Positions 51,408 to 60,620 of a stretch of DNA of 64,000 nucleotides are shown here, one piece after another (position 1 is the first letter of the stretch; every line of letters starts with the position of its first letter). The notes below the pieces were generated by a model. The model was given only the letters and a program-made list of their open reading frames with translations, did no database searches and was not told the origin of the DNA. This stretch comes from VRUE01 sp963753245 (GTDB taxonomy: Bacteria; Actinomycetota; Thermoleophilia; Solirubrobacterales; 70-9): NCBI GenBank assembly GCA_963753245.1, contig CAVWBK010000010.1, forward strand, positions 1 to 64,000, in the 5' to 3' direction. The position numbers and the translations under genes were made by a program.

Positions 51408-52682
51408 ATGCGAATCCTGCTTGCAACCGATCACTTTCCGCCCTTCATCGGCGGCGCGCACCGACAGGCGCAACTGCTCGCGCAGGCGATGGGCGAACGC
51501 GGTCACCAGGTCGCGGTAGCGACCCCCTGGCACGGCGGTCTGCCCCGCTTTGAAGAGCGCGAGGGCTATGAGCTGCACCGCGTGCGCCAGCTGCGCACGG
51601 CACTGGGGTTCATGGTCCGCGACCGCGAGCAGCGCCACCAGCCGCCCTTCCCCGATCCGGTCACGATCCACGGCCTGCGCAAGCTGATCGCCGACTTTGA
51701 GCCCGAGCTGATCCACGCCTACGGTTGGCTCGCCTTCTCGGTCGCCGCGGCGCTCGGGCGAAGGCAGATTCCGATGCTGGTCTCCGCCCGCGACTACGGC
51801 TATTTCTGCGCGACCCGCACCCTCCTGCAGAAGGGAGCGCCCTGCAGCGGTCCGGCGCCGCTCAAGTGCCTCGCCTGCGCGGGCGATTACTACGGGCGCC
51901 CGAAGGGCTGGTTCGCGGCCGCCGGGGTCGCTCTCTCAAAGCCCCTGCTGGAGCGCAAGATGACCGGGTTGCACAGCGTCAGCAGCTACGTCGAGGAGGT
52001 CACCGTCAGACACCTGCCGCGAGCCGGAGGGCGAAACCGCGGCGAGCTCTTCACCGTGGTCATTCCCAGCTTCCAATCCGAGCCGCCGTCGGGGCCCGAG
52101 GAGGAGGAGGAGCCCGCGATCGAGGCCTGGCTGGCCAAACTGCCGGCCGAGCCGTTCATCCTCTTCGTCGGTGCCTTTCGCAAGGTCAAGGGGCTGGAGA
52201 CGCTCTTCGCCGCCTACCGCCGGCTCTCCGATCCACCGCCGCTGGTCCTGATGGGGACCTTCGAGCGAGACTCACCGGCGGATTTCCAACCAGGGGCCGT
52301 GGTCCTCGCCGACGTCCCGAACCGGGTCGTGATGGCGGCCTGGGACCGGGCGATATTCGGGGTCATGCCCTCGCTTTGGCCCGAGCCCCTGGGCGCGACG
52401 GTCTCGGAGGGCATGAGCCGCGGCAAGCCGGTGATCGGGACCAAGCCCGGTGGCCACACCGACATGATCACCCCCCAGACCGGGATCCTCGTCCCCCAGG
52501 GCGACGTCGAGGCACTGAGCGCGGCGATGGCCGAGCTGATCGGCGACCCGAAGCGCCGTGAGACGATGGGCCGGGCCGCCGCGGCGCGCGCCCGCCAGTT
52601 CGCCGCCCCCACCGTGCTGCCACGCTTCGAGGCGGCCTACGAAGAGATCCTCGCCGGGGGAGCCGGCGGGCCGCGGGACTGA
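51408..52682 (+). CDS. Glycosyltransferase family 4
   Basis: 424 residues. The GT-B N-terminus is RILLATDHFPPFIGGAHRQA, followed by ELIHAYGWLAFSVAAALGRR and a Cys-containing insertion (CSGPAPLKCLACAGDYYGRP) seen in a subgroup of GT4 enzymes. The C-terminal donor site has EPFILFVGAFRKVKGLETLF, ADVPNRVVMAAWDRAIFGVM and the E-x7-E motif in WPEPLGATVSEGMSRGKPVI followed by GTKPGGHTDMI. Three bases separate it from the preceding GT2 gene. Confidence 0.9.
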   Translation: MRILLATDHFPPFIGGAHRQAQLLAQAMGERGHQVAVATPWHGGLPRFEEREGYELHRVRQLRTALGFMVRDREQRHQPPFPDPVTIHGLRKLIADFEPELIHAYGWLAFSVAAALGRRQIPMLVSARDYGYFCATRTLLQKGAPCSGPAPLKCLACAGDYYGRPKGWFAAAGVALSKPLLERKMTGLHSVSSYVEEVTVRHLPRAGGRNRGELFTVVIPSFQSEPPSGPEEEEEPAIEAWLAKLPAEPFILFVGAFRKVKGLETLFAAYRRLSDPPPLVLMGTFERDSPADFQPGAVVLADVPNRVVMAAWDRAIFGVMPSLWPEPLGATVSEGMSRGKPVIGTKPGGHTDMITPQTGILVPQGDVEALSAAMAELIGDPKRRETMGRAAAARARQFAAPTVLPRFEAAYEEILAGGAGGPRD

Positions 52683-52711
52683 CGGCGAGATCCGCTGACC
52701 CCCGCCCGCTC

Positions 52712-53938
52712 ATGAAGATCCTGCTCGTCGTCCCGATGGTCCCCCAGGCCGAGGGCATCGGCGGCTTTCCGAAGTTGCTCGACGCCGAGCTCAGTGGCCT
52801 GCGCCGCCACCACGAGGTGACCCTGCTCGGGACCTATGGCGAGCTGCCCGGGCAGGCCGCGGCGGCCGAGGAGCTGCTCGACTCGGGCCTTGACGCCCAT
52901 TTCATCGACCGCCGCCGCGCCCGCTCGGCGCGGCGCCGTTGGGCGGTCCGCCTCGAGCTGGCGCTCGGCTGGCTCGGGACTCGCCGGCCCTGGCGGGCGG
53001 TGAGCTCGGTCGCCGGCCTGCAGGCGCTGCTTGACCGGCTGAGCGCCGGCGCCGCTTTTGACCTGATCGCGATCGAGGACAGCCCGATGGCGGCGCTGCG
53101 CCTCCCGCCCGGCGTGCCCACGGTGCTGACCGAGCACGAGGCCTTTCGGGCTCCGGCCTCCGAGTGGCGGGCAGGCCGACTCAGCGAGCGGCCCCTGGCG
53201 GCGCTGCGGGCGCTGGATTGGCGGCGCTGGGAGCGCTTCCAGGCCGCCGCCTGGAAGCGTTTTGACCTGATCCAGGTCTTCGGCGAGACCGACGCCGGAC
53301 TGATCGGCGCACGCGAGCCCGCGCTGGCCGGGCGGGTCCGCGTCAACCCCTTTGGAATCGCCCTGCCCGCGGCGGCTGACCCCGCCCGCGAGCTGGCCGG
53401 AACGATCCTCTTCCTCGGCAACTTCACCCACCTGCCCAACCGCGACGCGGCGCTTTGGCTGGCCTCGGAGATCATGCCGGCGGTTCGCCGCCACTACCCC
53501 GAGGCCCGGCTGCAGATCGTCGGCAGCGCGCCCCCGCGCGAGGTCCTCGCCCTCGCCGGCGAGCGGGTCGAGGTGGTCGCCAACGCGCCCAGCATCGAGG
53601 GACACCTGCAGGCAGCGGCGCTGGTCTTGGCGCCGGTCAGGACCGGCGGCGGGATGCGGATCAAGGTGCTCGAGGCACTGGCCCGGGGCAAGGCCGTGGT
53701 GACCACGACCCGCGGCGCCGAGGGCTTCACCACATTTGAGCCCGAGCCGCCGCTGGTGATCGCCGATCGCCCCGAGGCGATCGCCAGCGCCGCGGCGGCG
53801 CTCCTCCTCGATCCGAGTGCCCGGCGCGAGCTCGGATCGCGCGCCCGACGCTTCGCCGAGCGCCACTACACCCCGGACGCCTGGGCCAAGCGCCTGGAGC
53901 GGGTTTACTCCGAAGCGCGCGAGGTCGAGCGCAATTGA
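52712..53938 (+). CDS. Glycosyltransferase family 4
   Basis: 408 residues. ILLVVPMVPQAEGIGGFPKL opens a GT-B N-terminal domain. FDLIAIEDSPMAALRLPPGV and PTVLTEHEAFRAPASEWRAG follow. The C-terminal domain has AGTILFLGNFTHLPNRDAAL, LQIVGSAPPREVLALAGERV and APVRTGGGMRIKVLEALARG then KAVVTTTRGAEGF. The GGGMRIKVLEALA block is typical of family-4 enzymes of exopolysaccharide loci. It overlaps the next gene (TTGA at 53935-53938). Confidence 0.9.
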   Translation: MKILLVVPMVPQAEGIGGFPKLLDAELSGLRRHHEVTLLGTYGELPGQAAAAEELLDSGLDAHFIDRRRARSARRRWAVRLELALGWLGTRRPWRAVSSVAGLQALLDRLSAGAAFDLIAIEDSPMAALRLPPGVPTVLTEHEAFRAPASEWRAGRLSERPLAALRALDWRRWERFQAAAWKRFDLIQVFGETDAGLIGAREPALAGRVRVNPFGIALPAAADPARELAGTILFLGNFTHLPNRDAALWLASEIMPAVRRHYPEARLQIVGSAPPREVLALAGERVEVVANAPSIEGHLQAAALVLAPVRTGGGMRIKVLEALARGKAVVTTTRGAEGFTTFEPEPPLVIADRPEAIASAAAALLLDPSARRELGSRARRFAERHYTPDAWAKRLERVYSEAREVERN

Positions 53939-55575
53939 GCGACCGGCCGCCCGCGCTCAGCGTCCTGATCGCCACCCACAACCGGCGCCGGTTGCTGGAG
54001 CGTTGCCTGGCAGCGCTCGCGGCCCAGAGCCACGATCACGATGACTTCGAGGTGATCGTCGCCGATGATGGCTCAACCGATCACAGCGCCGCTGGGCTGA
54101 GCCGGCGCCGCTGGCCCTTTGCCCTGCGCGTCCTCGAGCTCGAGAAGGCCGGCAAGCCGGCCGTCCTAAACGCGGCGATCGAGGCGGCGCGGGGCGAGGT
54201 CTGCCTCTTCCTCGACGATGACATCATCGCCTCGCCGGGCCTCCTCGCCGAGCACCTGGCAGCCCATCGGCGGGAGCCCAGGACGCTTGGCATCGGCAAA
54301 CTGATCCAGCGCCCGCCGCCGAACGGCGACCCCTATGCCAGGGCCAACGCCCGGCGCTTCAACGAGCGCTACCGGACCCTCGCCGAGCGGCCCCTTGACT
54401 GGGCCGATTGCTACGGCGCCAACTTCTCCGCGCCGCGCGCTGCCCTGGGCGAGATCGGTGGCTTTGCCGGCGAGCTGCCCGGCGTCGAGGACCTCGAGGT
54501 CGCCTACCGGCTCTCTGAGGCCGGCTGCCTGGCGCGCTACCTGCCCGACGCCGAGGCGCTCCACGACGACGAGAAGCCCGGCGAGAGGATCCTCGCCGAT
54601 GAGGAGCGCTTCGGCGTCTTTTGCGCCCGCTTCGTCGTCGAGCACCCGCGAACCCGCCCCCGCCTGCTGGGCTGGGTCAACGAGCCGAGCGTGCGCGAGG
54701 TGGCGCTGCGGCGCCTGGCGTTGGCCGCCCGCGTCCCCGCGCGCGCGCTGGTCGGCGCCACCCGCCTGCTCCCCCCGAAGCGCCGCGATCTGTGGCTGGA
54801 TTTCGTCTCGCGGTATGCGTTTTGGCGCGGTGTGCGCAGGGCGATGGATCGCCCCCAGTGGCGCTCGATCAGCCGCGGGGTCGCGGTGCTGATGTATCAC
54901 GCCTTCAGCGCGAGCGGCGAGCAGGACCGCTTCATCATCGGCAGGGACGCGCTGGCCCGCCAGCTGCGCCTGCTGGCCCTGCTGCGCTACCGGGTGATCC
55001 CGCTCGCCGAGCTCGGCGCGGCGCTGCGCGAGGGAGCGCCACTGCCGCGGCGAGCGGTGGCGATCACGATCGATGACGGCTACGCCGACAACTTCACGGT
55101 CGCCTACCCCCTGCTGCGGCGGCGGAATCTGGCGGTCAGCGTCTTCCTCGTCAGCGGCCGAATCGGCGCCACCAACGACTGGGATGAGGAGGGCGCGATC
55201 GCCGGCCGGGCGCTGCTCTCGGGCGAACAGATCGCCGCGATGCGCGCTGGCGGGATCGAGTTCGGCGCCCACACCCGCAGCCACCCGGCCTTGCCCGAAC
55301 TCAACGACGCCGAGCTCGGCGAGCAGCTGCGCGGCTCTCGCACCGAGCTCGAAGCGGCGCTTGGCGAGCCGATCACGATGCTGGCCTATCCCTTTGGCCG
55401 CCACGACGATCGCGCCAAACGGGCGGCCGGCGCCGCTGGCTTCACCCTCGCCTGCACCACCGAGGCCCAGGCGGCCCGACCCGGAACCGATCCGCTCGCG
55501 ATCCCGCGGATCGAGATCGAGGGCGGCGACGGCCTGGCGCGGTTCTTGCGCAAGCTCTGGCTCGGCGGCAGCTGA
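53935..55575 (+). CDS. GT2 glycosyltransferase fused to a NodB polysaccharide deacetylase
   Basis: 546 residues, TTG start. Residues 1-240 form a GT-A domain: LSVLIATHNRRRLLERCLAA, FEVIVADDGSTDHSAAG, GEVCLFLDDDIIASPG (metal motif) and GVEDLEVAYRLSEAGCLARY. From about 318 a NodB-type deacetylase follows: GVAVLMYHAFSASGEQDRFI, VAITIDDGYADNFTVAYPLL (catalytic Asp pair near 380), EFGAHTRSHPALPELND (metal-binding HxxxH near 445) and MLAYPFGRHDDRAKRAAGAA. A single polypeptide could thus add an N-acetylated sugar and deacetylate it, although NodB domains are usually extracytoplasmic and I see no signal peptide or membrane helix. Both domains look intact. Confidence 0.87.
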   Translation: MSDRPPALSVLIATHNRRRLLERCLAALAAQSHDHDDFEVIVADDGSTDHSAAGLSRRRWPFALRVLELEKAGKPAVLNAAIEAARGEVCLFLDDDIIASPGLLAEHLAAHRREPRTLGIGKLIQRPPPNGDPYARANARRFNERYRTLAERPLDWADCYGANFSAPRAALGEIGGFAGELPGVEDLEVAYRLSEAGCLARYLPDAEALHDDEKPGERILADEERFGVFCARFVVEHPRTRPRLLGWVNEPSVREVALRRLALAARVPARALVGATRLLPPKRRDLWLDFVSRYAFWRGVRRAMDRPQWRSISRGVAVLMYHAFSASGEQDRFIIGRDALARQLRLLALLRYRVIPLAELGAALREGAPLPRRAVAITIDDGYADNFTVAYPLLRRRNLAVSVFLVSGRIGATNDWDEEGAIAGRALLSGEQIAAMRAGGIEFGAHTRSHPALPELNDAELGEQLRGSRTELEAALGEPITMLAYPFGRHDDRAKRAAGAAGFTLACTTEAQAARPGTDPLAIPRIEIEGGDGLARFLRKLWLGGS

Positions 55576-55613
55576 GCGGCGAGGGCGCGCAGCGGCGCTT
55601 GTAGTCTGGGCCG

Positions 55614-56915
55614 GTGAGCGACCGACCGGCCATCCTCGGCGGCACCGCGGTTCGCGCCGGCAAGTCATGGCCGAGCTGGCCGCAGTGGGATCAGGGCGAG
55701 CGCGAGCGCCTCGGCGCGGTGCTCGAGTCGGGCGCCTGGTCGAGTTCACGCGGCGAGCAGAGCGGCGCCTGGGCGGCGGAATTCGCCGCCCTGCAGGGGG
55801 CCGGCCACGGCCTCGCCCTGACCAACGGCACTCACGCCCTGGAAGCGGCGCTGATCGCCTGCGAGGTGGGCGAGGGCGACGAGGTGATCGTGCCGGCGCT
55901 GACCTTCGTCGCGACCGCGAGCGCGGCGCTCGCGCTCGGCGCCACGCCGATTCTCGTCGACGTCGAGGAGGACTCGCTGTGCATCGATGTCGCCGCGGCG
56001 GAGGCGGCGATCAGCGAGCGCACCCGGGCGATCATCCCCGTCCACATCGGCGGGCGCTGCTGTGACCTCGACGCCCTTCTCGAGCTCTGCGAGCGCCACG
56101 GTCTGGCCCTGATCGAGGACTGCGCCCATGCCCCCGGCAGCCGCTGGCGCGGGCGGGGCGTCGGCAGCTTCGGCGCTTTTGGCAGCTTCTCCTTTGAGGC
56201 CAGCAAGCTGATCAGCGCCGGGGAGGGCGGCGCGCTGATCACCAACGATGAGAGCCTGCGGGCCCGCGCCTGGTCCTACATCAACTGCGGCCGGGTCGAG
56301 GGCGAGCACTGGTACCACCACGCCACGCTCGGCTCCAACCTGCGGATGACCGAGTGGCAGGGAGCGCTGCTGCGCGCGCAGCTGCGGCGATTCCCCGAGC
56401 AACACCGGACCCGCGAAGAGCGCGCCGCCCTGCTCGATCAGGAGCTGGCGCGGATTCCCGGCCTGCGCCCGCAAGGCGGCGATCCGCGCATCGATAGCCG
56501 CGCCCGCTACGCCTACATCCTGCACTATGACCCGAGCGAGTTCGCGGCGCTGGGGCTGGGCGGCTTTGAACGGGCGCTGGGCGCCGAGGGTATCGAGTTC
56601 GGGGTCAGCTACCCGAGCCTCAACCGGCTCGAGCTCTTCCGCGAGGGGCACTTCGCGCCGCGCCTGCGGGCGAGCGCGCCGCGCCTGGACTATGCCGCGC
56701 TCAGCCTCCCGCGGGCCGAACAGGCGGCGGCGAGCACGATCTGGCTTGAGCAGCGGATGCTGCTCGCCGGCCCCGAGGAGGTGCTCGACATCGCCCGCGC
56801 GATCGCTCGCATTCAGGCAAACGCGGCCGCGGTCGCGCGCCGCGTCGCCAGGTCCCAGCGACTGGGGCGACGGCTCGCCGGGTCACTGCGAAGCCGCCTC
56901 GCCGAGAGGCGCTGA
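55614..56915 (+). CDS. DegT/DnrJ/EryC1/StrS-family aminotransferase
   Basis: 433 residues, GTG start. Motifs are SWPSWPQWDQGERERLGAVL, ALTNGTHALEAALIACEVGE, GDEVIVPALTFVATASAALA, IIPVHIGGRCCDLDALLELC, LIEDCAHAPGSRWRGRGVGS and FGSFSFEASKLISAGEGGAL, with the PLP Lys near residue 198. It has a longer C-terminal tail (about 40 Arg/Ala-rich residues) than its relatives. The start WPSWPQW resembles members annotated for glutamine:inosose or keto-sugar transamination, but the substrate cannot be read from sequence. It is convergent with the GMC oxidoreductase gene. Confidence 0.88.
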   Translation: MSDRPAILGGTAVRAGKSWPSWPQWDQGERERLGAVLESGAWSSSRGEQSGAWAAEFAALQGAGHGLALTNGTHALEAALIACEVGEGDEVIVPALTFVATASAALALGATPILVDVEEDSLCIDVAAAEAAISERTRAIIPVHIGGRCCDLDALLELCERHGLALIEDCAHAPGSRWRGRGVGSFGAFGSFSFEASKLISAGEGGALITNDESLRARAWSYINCGRVEGEHWYHHATLGSNLRMTEWQGALLRAQLRRFPEQHRTREERAALLDQELARIPGLRPQGGDPRIDSRARYAYILHYDPSEFAALGLGGFERALGAEGIEFGVSYPSLNRLELFREGHFAPRLRASAPRLDYAALSLPRAEQAAASTIWLEQRMLLAGPEEVLDIARAIARIQANAAAVARRVARSQRLGRRLAGSLRSRLAERR

Positions 56916-56918
56916 GCC

Positions 56919-58463
56919 CTACAGCTCTCCCCGCCGCATCCCGGCGAGGATGTAATCGCAGGCGCGCACGGTCAGGGCCATCATCGTCAGGGTCGGATTC
57001 TGAAAGCCAGCCGAGGTAAAGCAGGCGCCGTCGGTGAGGAAGAGGTTGCCCACATCCCAGGCCTGGTTATGGCGGTTTAGCACCGAGCTGGCGGGGTCGG
57101 CGCCCATCCGCGCGGTGCCGAGCTCGTGAACCGAGAGCCCCGGTGGGGCGAGCTCGGCGTAGCTGCGCAGGACCTCGATCCCCGCGGCCTCGGCCATCTC
57201 GAGCAGAGCTCGGTGCTGGTCGGCAGCCATCTTCGCCTCGTTCTCGCCGTAGCGGCAGGCGATGTGGGCGCTCGGGATGCCCCAGGCATCGGGCTTGTCG
57301 GGATCGACCGAGACCTGGTTCTCGAACCGGGGCAGCACCTCGCCGAAGGCGCGCATCCAAATCAGCGCGGCCGGGCGCCGGCCCAGGGCCCGCAGCCGGC
57401 CGAGGCGCCCGCCGGTCGGCCTCAGCGCCCCCAGCTCGACCCCGTAGCCCCTGATGAAATCGGCCCGCTCGCCGTTTAGGTTGCGAAACGAGGGCATCAG
57501 AGCGCCGTGCGCGCCCGGCGCCGCGCGACCGGCGCCCTGGCGAACCAGGGTCCCGTCGAGGCCGATCCCGTAGGTGTGGTCCATCAGGTAGTGGCCGAGC
57601 ACCCCCGAGGAGTTCGCCAGGCCCTGCGGATGCTCAGCGCTCGCCGAGTTCAGCAGCAGCCTGGTCGACTCGATCGTCGAGGCGCAGAGCACGACCACGC
57701 GGCCGCTGACCTCGCGTTCGGCCCCGCCGAGGCGCTCGCTGTAGGCGACTCCGCGGGCCGCGCCCGCGGCGCCGAGCAGGACCCGGGTTGCGATCGAGTC
57801 CGGGCGCAGGGTCAGGCGGCCGGTCCTGGTCGCGGCGGTGAGCATCGCATCGTCGCGAGCCAGCGCGATGCGGGCACCGGTCACGTGGCGCTCGGGCCAG
57901 CGACCCTCGACCGCGGCCTTGAATTCGCGCTCTTCACTCGACAGCGGCGAGGGCTCCGCGAACGGGCCATCGGGGATCTGCGCGAGGCCCTCGCGGGTGC
58001 CGCAGACGTTCATGAACTCTTCGACGCGGTCGTAATAGGGGGCGAGGTCGGCGTAGGAGAGCGGCCAGTCCTCACCGACGCCGTCGCGACCGGCGGCCTT
58101 CAGCTCGTGGTCGGACATGCGCACACACATCCGCGTCCAGAGGTGCAGGCGCCCGCCCACCTGCCGGCCCCGGATCCAGTTAAACGGGGCGCCCTCGGGA
58201 TGGGAGTAGGGGTTATCGACGTCGTCGACGAAGAGCGGCGCGCTGGCCTCATTGAAGGCATCACAGAGCGCCTGGACCGGCTGGCGCTCGGCCCGCGCGG
58301 GGCGCCCCGGCCTCGATTGCCGCTCGCCGAAGGCCAGCATCGGGCCCGCCTCGAGCAGGGCGACCCGCAGGCCGCCCTCGGTCAGCTCCTTGGCGGCCCA
58401 GCCACCGGTGGCCCCGGAGCCGACGACGATCGCATCAAAGGTCTCGGCCACGCCCTGCTCCAC
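56919..58463 (-). CDS. GMC-family FAD oxidoreductase
   Basis: 514 residues, GTG start. The FAD-binding Rossmann motif is FDAIVVGSGATGGWAAKELT then EGGLRVALLEAGP. GRQVGGRLHLWTRMCVRMSD and VVLCASTIESTRLLLNSASA follow. The C-terminal GMC domain carries SVHELGTARMGADPASSVLN and LFLTDGACFTSAGFQNPTLT, with the expected active-site His/Asn region. Such enzymes oxidise alcohol groups of sugars or related substrates. It sits four bases downstream of the Wzt gene on the same strand, suggesting it oxidises the glycan or a precursor of this locus. Confidence 0.88.
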   Translation of the reverse strand: MEQGVAETFDAIVVGSGATGGWAAKELTEGGLRVALLEAGPMLAFGERQSRPGRPARAERQPVQALCDAFNEASAPLFVDDVDNPYSHPEGAPFNWIRGRQVGGRLHLWTRMCVRMSDHELKAAGRDGVGEDWPLSYADLAPYYDRVEEFMNVCGTREGLAQIPDGPFAEPSPLSSEEREFKAAVEGRWPERHVTGARIALARDDAMLTAATRTGRLTLRPDSIATRVLLGAAGAARGVAYSERLGGAEREVSGRVVVLCASTIESTRLLLNSASAEHPQGLANSSGVLGHYLMDHTYGIGLDGTLVRQGAGRAAPGAHGALMPSFRNLNGERADFIRGYGVELGALRPTGGRLGRLRALGRRPAALIWMRAFGEVLPRFENQVSVDPDKPDAWGIPSAHIACRYGENEAKMAADQHRALLEMAEAAGIEVLRSYAELAPPGLSVHELGTARMGADPASSVLNRHNQAWDVGNLFLTDGACFTSAGFQNPTLTMMALTVRACDYILAGMRRGEL

Positions 58464-58467
58464 CCGC

Positions 58468-59730
58468 CTAGTTGGGCAGCCGCCAACGGTGGGTCACGAC
58501 GACGTCGCCATCGGCACCGGAGGCGGGCATCGGTCGGCCGGCGATCACGCCGGGCTCGACGTCGAAAAAGGCGGCGGCGAGCAGGCCGTCCTGGATCTCC
58601 TGGCGGCCCATCAGCAAGACATCGATCCGGTAGCGCCCCGGAATCAGAGGCAGTGACTCGATCTCGCACTCGATCCGCGGCCCGAGCTCGGGGTCGTGGA
58701 CGTCGGTGAGAGCCGAGACCTCGCTGTCGAAACTCGTCACCGGCTGGCCGAGGCTGTTGAGGATCGTGATCTGCGCGCCCATCATCGGCAGCACCTCGGT
58801 CACCTCGACCACGATCTTGGCCGGGCGCCCGCCGACGGCGACGTCGGCGTGACCGCTGCTGGTGTCGAGGATCCCCACCTTGGCGATCCTCGACTCCTCC
58901 CAGGCGCGGCCGTCGCGATCGGTGCGGGCGAGCAGGTCATCAGAGGCGGAGCGCTCAAGCGCTGCGAGGTAGCTATCGACGGCATCCTTGATCGGCGCGT
59001 CGGCAATCACCCGGCCGCGCTCGAGCAGCACGCCACGCTCGCAGAGGGCCTGGATCGTCGCCAGGTTGTGGGAGACGAAGATCACCGTCCGCCCGCCCCG
59101 GGCGACCTCGTTCATCTTCGCCAGCGACTTGCGCTGGAAGGCGGCGTCGCCGACCGCGAGGACCTCATCGACGAGCAGGATCTCGGGCTCGAGGTGGGCC
59201 GCCACGGCAAATGCGAGGCGCACCGACATGCCGCTCGAGTAGCGCTTGACCGGCGTGTCGAGGAAGCGTTCGATATCGGCGAAGGCGACGATTTCGTCAA
59301 AGCGACTGCGGATCTCCGCCCGGCGCATGCCGAGGATGGCGCCGTTTAGGAAGATGTTCTCGCGCCCGGTCAGCTCGGGATGAAAGCCGGTGCCGACCTC
59401 CAGCAGCGAGCCGGCCCGCCCGGTCACGTCGGCCCAGCCGGTGGTCGGCTCGACGATCCGCGAGAGGACCTTGAGCAGGGTGCTCTTGCCGGCGCCGTTG
59501 TGGCCGATCAGGCCGACGACTTCGCCCGCGTTGATCGTCATCGAGACGTCCTGCAGGGCCCACAGCGTCTCCATCTCCAGCCGCTCGCCCTTGCCCCTGA
59601 CCCCGAACCGTGCGAGCGAGTCGCGGGCCGCGTTGCTGAGGCTTTCGCGCAGGCTGCCGTAGCCGTGCGCGGCGAGACCGAGGTTGTAGCGTTTGCCCAG
59701 TCCCTCGGTTTGGATCGCGATATCGGCCAT
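58468..59730 (-). CDS. wzt: Polysaccharide ABC exporter ATP-binding subunit with Wzt C-terminal domain
   Basis: 420 residues from ATG 59730, two bases after the permease stop; a longer open frame is a shadow. The ABC domain has VVGLIGHNGAGKSTLLKVLS (Walker A), LEVGTGFHPELTGRENIFLN, the signature KRYSSGMSVRLAFAVAAHLE, EILLVDEVLAVGDAAFQRKS (Walker B) and VIFVSHNLATIQALC (H-loop). Residues about 275-420 form an extra beta domain (KIVVEVTEVLPMMGAQITIL, ESLPLIPGRYRIDVLLMGRQ), as in Wzt proteins that recognise the completed polysaccharide end. With Wzm it exports a lipid-linked glycan across the membrane. Confidence 0.92.
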   Translation of the reverse strand: MADIAIQTEGLGKRYNLGLAAHGYGSLRESLSNAARDSLARFGVRGKGERLEMETLWALQDVSMTINAGEVVGLIGHNGAGKSTLLKVLSRIVEPTTGWADVTGRAGSLLEVGTGFHPELTGRENIFLNGAILGMRRAEIRSRFDEIVAFADIERFLDTPVKRYSSGMSVRLAFAVAAHLEPEILLVDEVLAVGDAAFQRKSLAKMNEVARGGRTVIFVSHNLATIQALCERGVLLERGRVIADAPIKDAVDSYLAALERSASDDLLARTDRDGRAWEESRIAKVGILDTSSGHADVAVGGRPAKIVVEVTEVLPMMGAQITILNSLGQPVTSFDSEVSALTDVHDPELGPRIECEIESLPLIPGRYRIDVLLMGRQEIQDGLLAAAFFDVEPGVIAGRPMPASGADGDVVVTHRWRLPN

Positions 59731-59732
59731 GC

Positions 59733-60599
59733 TCAGATCAGGTCGGCGAAGCTGCGCTCCACCCGGTCGAAGTAGGCGAGCCCGGCAAAGAGCAGGAGGG
59801 CGGCCGAGGCGCTGGAGATCCCGATCAGGCCAAGCGGCGCGTTGCCGGTGTCGAGCACCGCCCAGCGAAACCCTTCGACCACGCCGGTCATCGGGTTGAT
59901 CGCCGAGATCGTCCGCCAGGGCTCGCTGAGCAGGCTGCTCGGGTAGGCGACCGGGGTGGCGAACAGCCACATCTGGATCGCGAAGGGGACGACGTAGCGC
60001 ACATCGCGGTAGCGCACGTTGACCGCCGCCAGCCCGGCGCTGACCCCAAGCGCCGCGGCCGCCATCACCACGATCAGCAGCGGCAGCGCCAGGATCGCCG
60101 CCGAGGGGACGATCCCGTAGATCAGGACCACGGCGAGCAGGATCACCACCGAGATCGCGATATCGACGAAGCCGGCGGCGACCACCCCGGCCGGCATGAA
60201 GATGCGCGGGAAGTAGATTTTGGAGACCAGGTCGTGGTTAAGGACGAGGCTTTCGGAGCCGAGCAACATCGCGTTGGAGAAGAAGGTCCAGGGCACCAGC
60301 GCGGCGAGGCTGAAGAGCGCGTAGGGAAGGCCATCGGAGGAGATGCCGGCGACACGCCCGAAGAAGAGCGAGAAGATGACCATGAAGCCGACCGGCTGCA
60401 GCACCGCCCAGGCGGCGCCCAGGGCGGTCTGGCGGTAGCGCACGGTGACGTCGCGGGCGGCGATCTGGAAGCCGAGATCGCGATAGCGCCACAGTTCGCG
60501 CGGTACCAGCACCCGGCCGAAGCCGCGCGTCTGCTGCAGGCGCAGGGTTTCCGCGCGAGGACGCGGATCGGCCGCCGTCGGGGCTGGTTGGGCATTCAT
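59733..60599 (-). CDS. wzm: Polysaccharide ABC exporter permease
   Basis: 288 residues with six hydrophobic segments and the ABC-2 family signature. The amphipathic start (LWRYRDLGFQIAARDVTVRY) is followed by GAAWAVLQPVGFMVIFSLFF, VPWTFFSNAMLLGSESLVLN, HDLVSKIYFPRIFMPAGVVA and VNVRYRDVRYVVPFAIQMWL then FATPVAYP. These are hallmarks of Wzm/TagG-type O-antigen and teichoic acid permeases. It is directly upstream of the Wzt gene (two-base gap), so the two subunits are produced together. Confidence 0.92.
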   Translation of the reverse strand: MNAQPAPTAADPRPRAETLRLQQTRGFGRVLVPRELWRYRDLGFQIAARDVTVRYRQTALGAAWAVLQPVGFMVIFSLFFGRVAGISSDGLPYALFSLAALVPWTFFSNAMLLGSESLVLNHDLVSKIYFPRIFMPAGVVAAGFVDIAISVVILLAVVLIYGIVPSAAILALPLLIVVMAAAALGVSAGLAAVNVRYRDVRYVVPFAIQMWLFATPVAYPSSLLSEPWRTISAINPMTGVVEGFRWAVLDTGNAPLGLIGISSASAALLLFAGLAYFDRVERSFADLI

Positions 60600-60620
60600 C
60601 GCTGCTCCATCGCCCGCAGG

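Noticed and set aside
52637..55749. Minus-strand ORFs of 409 and 527 residues opposite the GT4 and GT2-NodB genes
   Set aside because: Composition is Arg/Gly/Gln-rich without domain motifs; the plus-strand genes show clear family motifs, so these are high-GC shadow frames.
57507..58709. Plus-strand 400-residue ORF opposite the GMC oxidoreductase
   Set aside because: No domain signature, and the minus strand encodes an unmistakable FAD enzyme; shadow frame.
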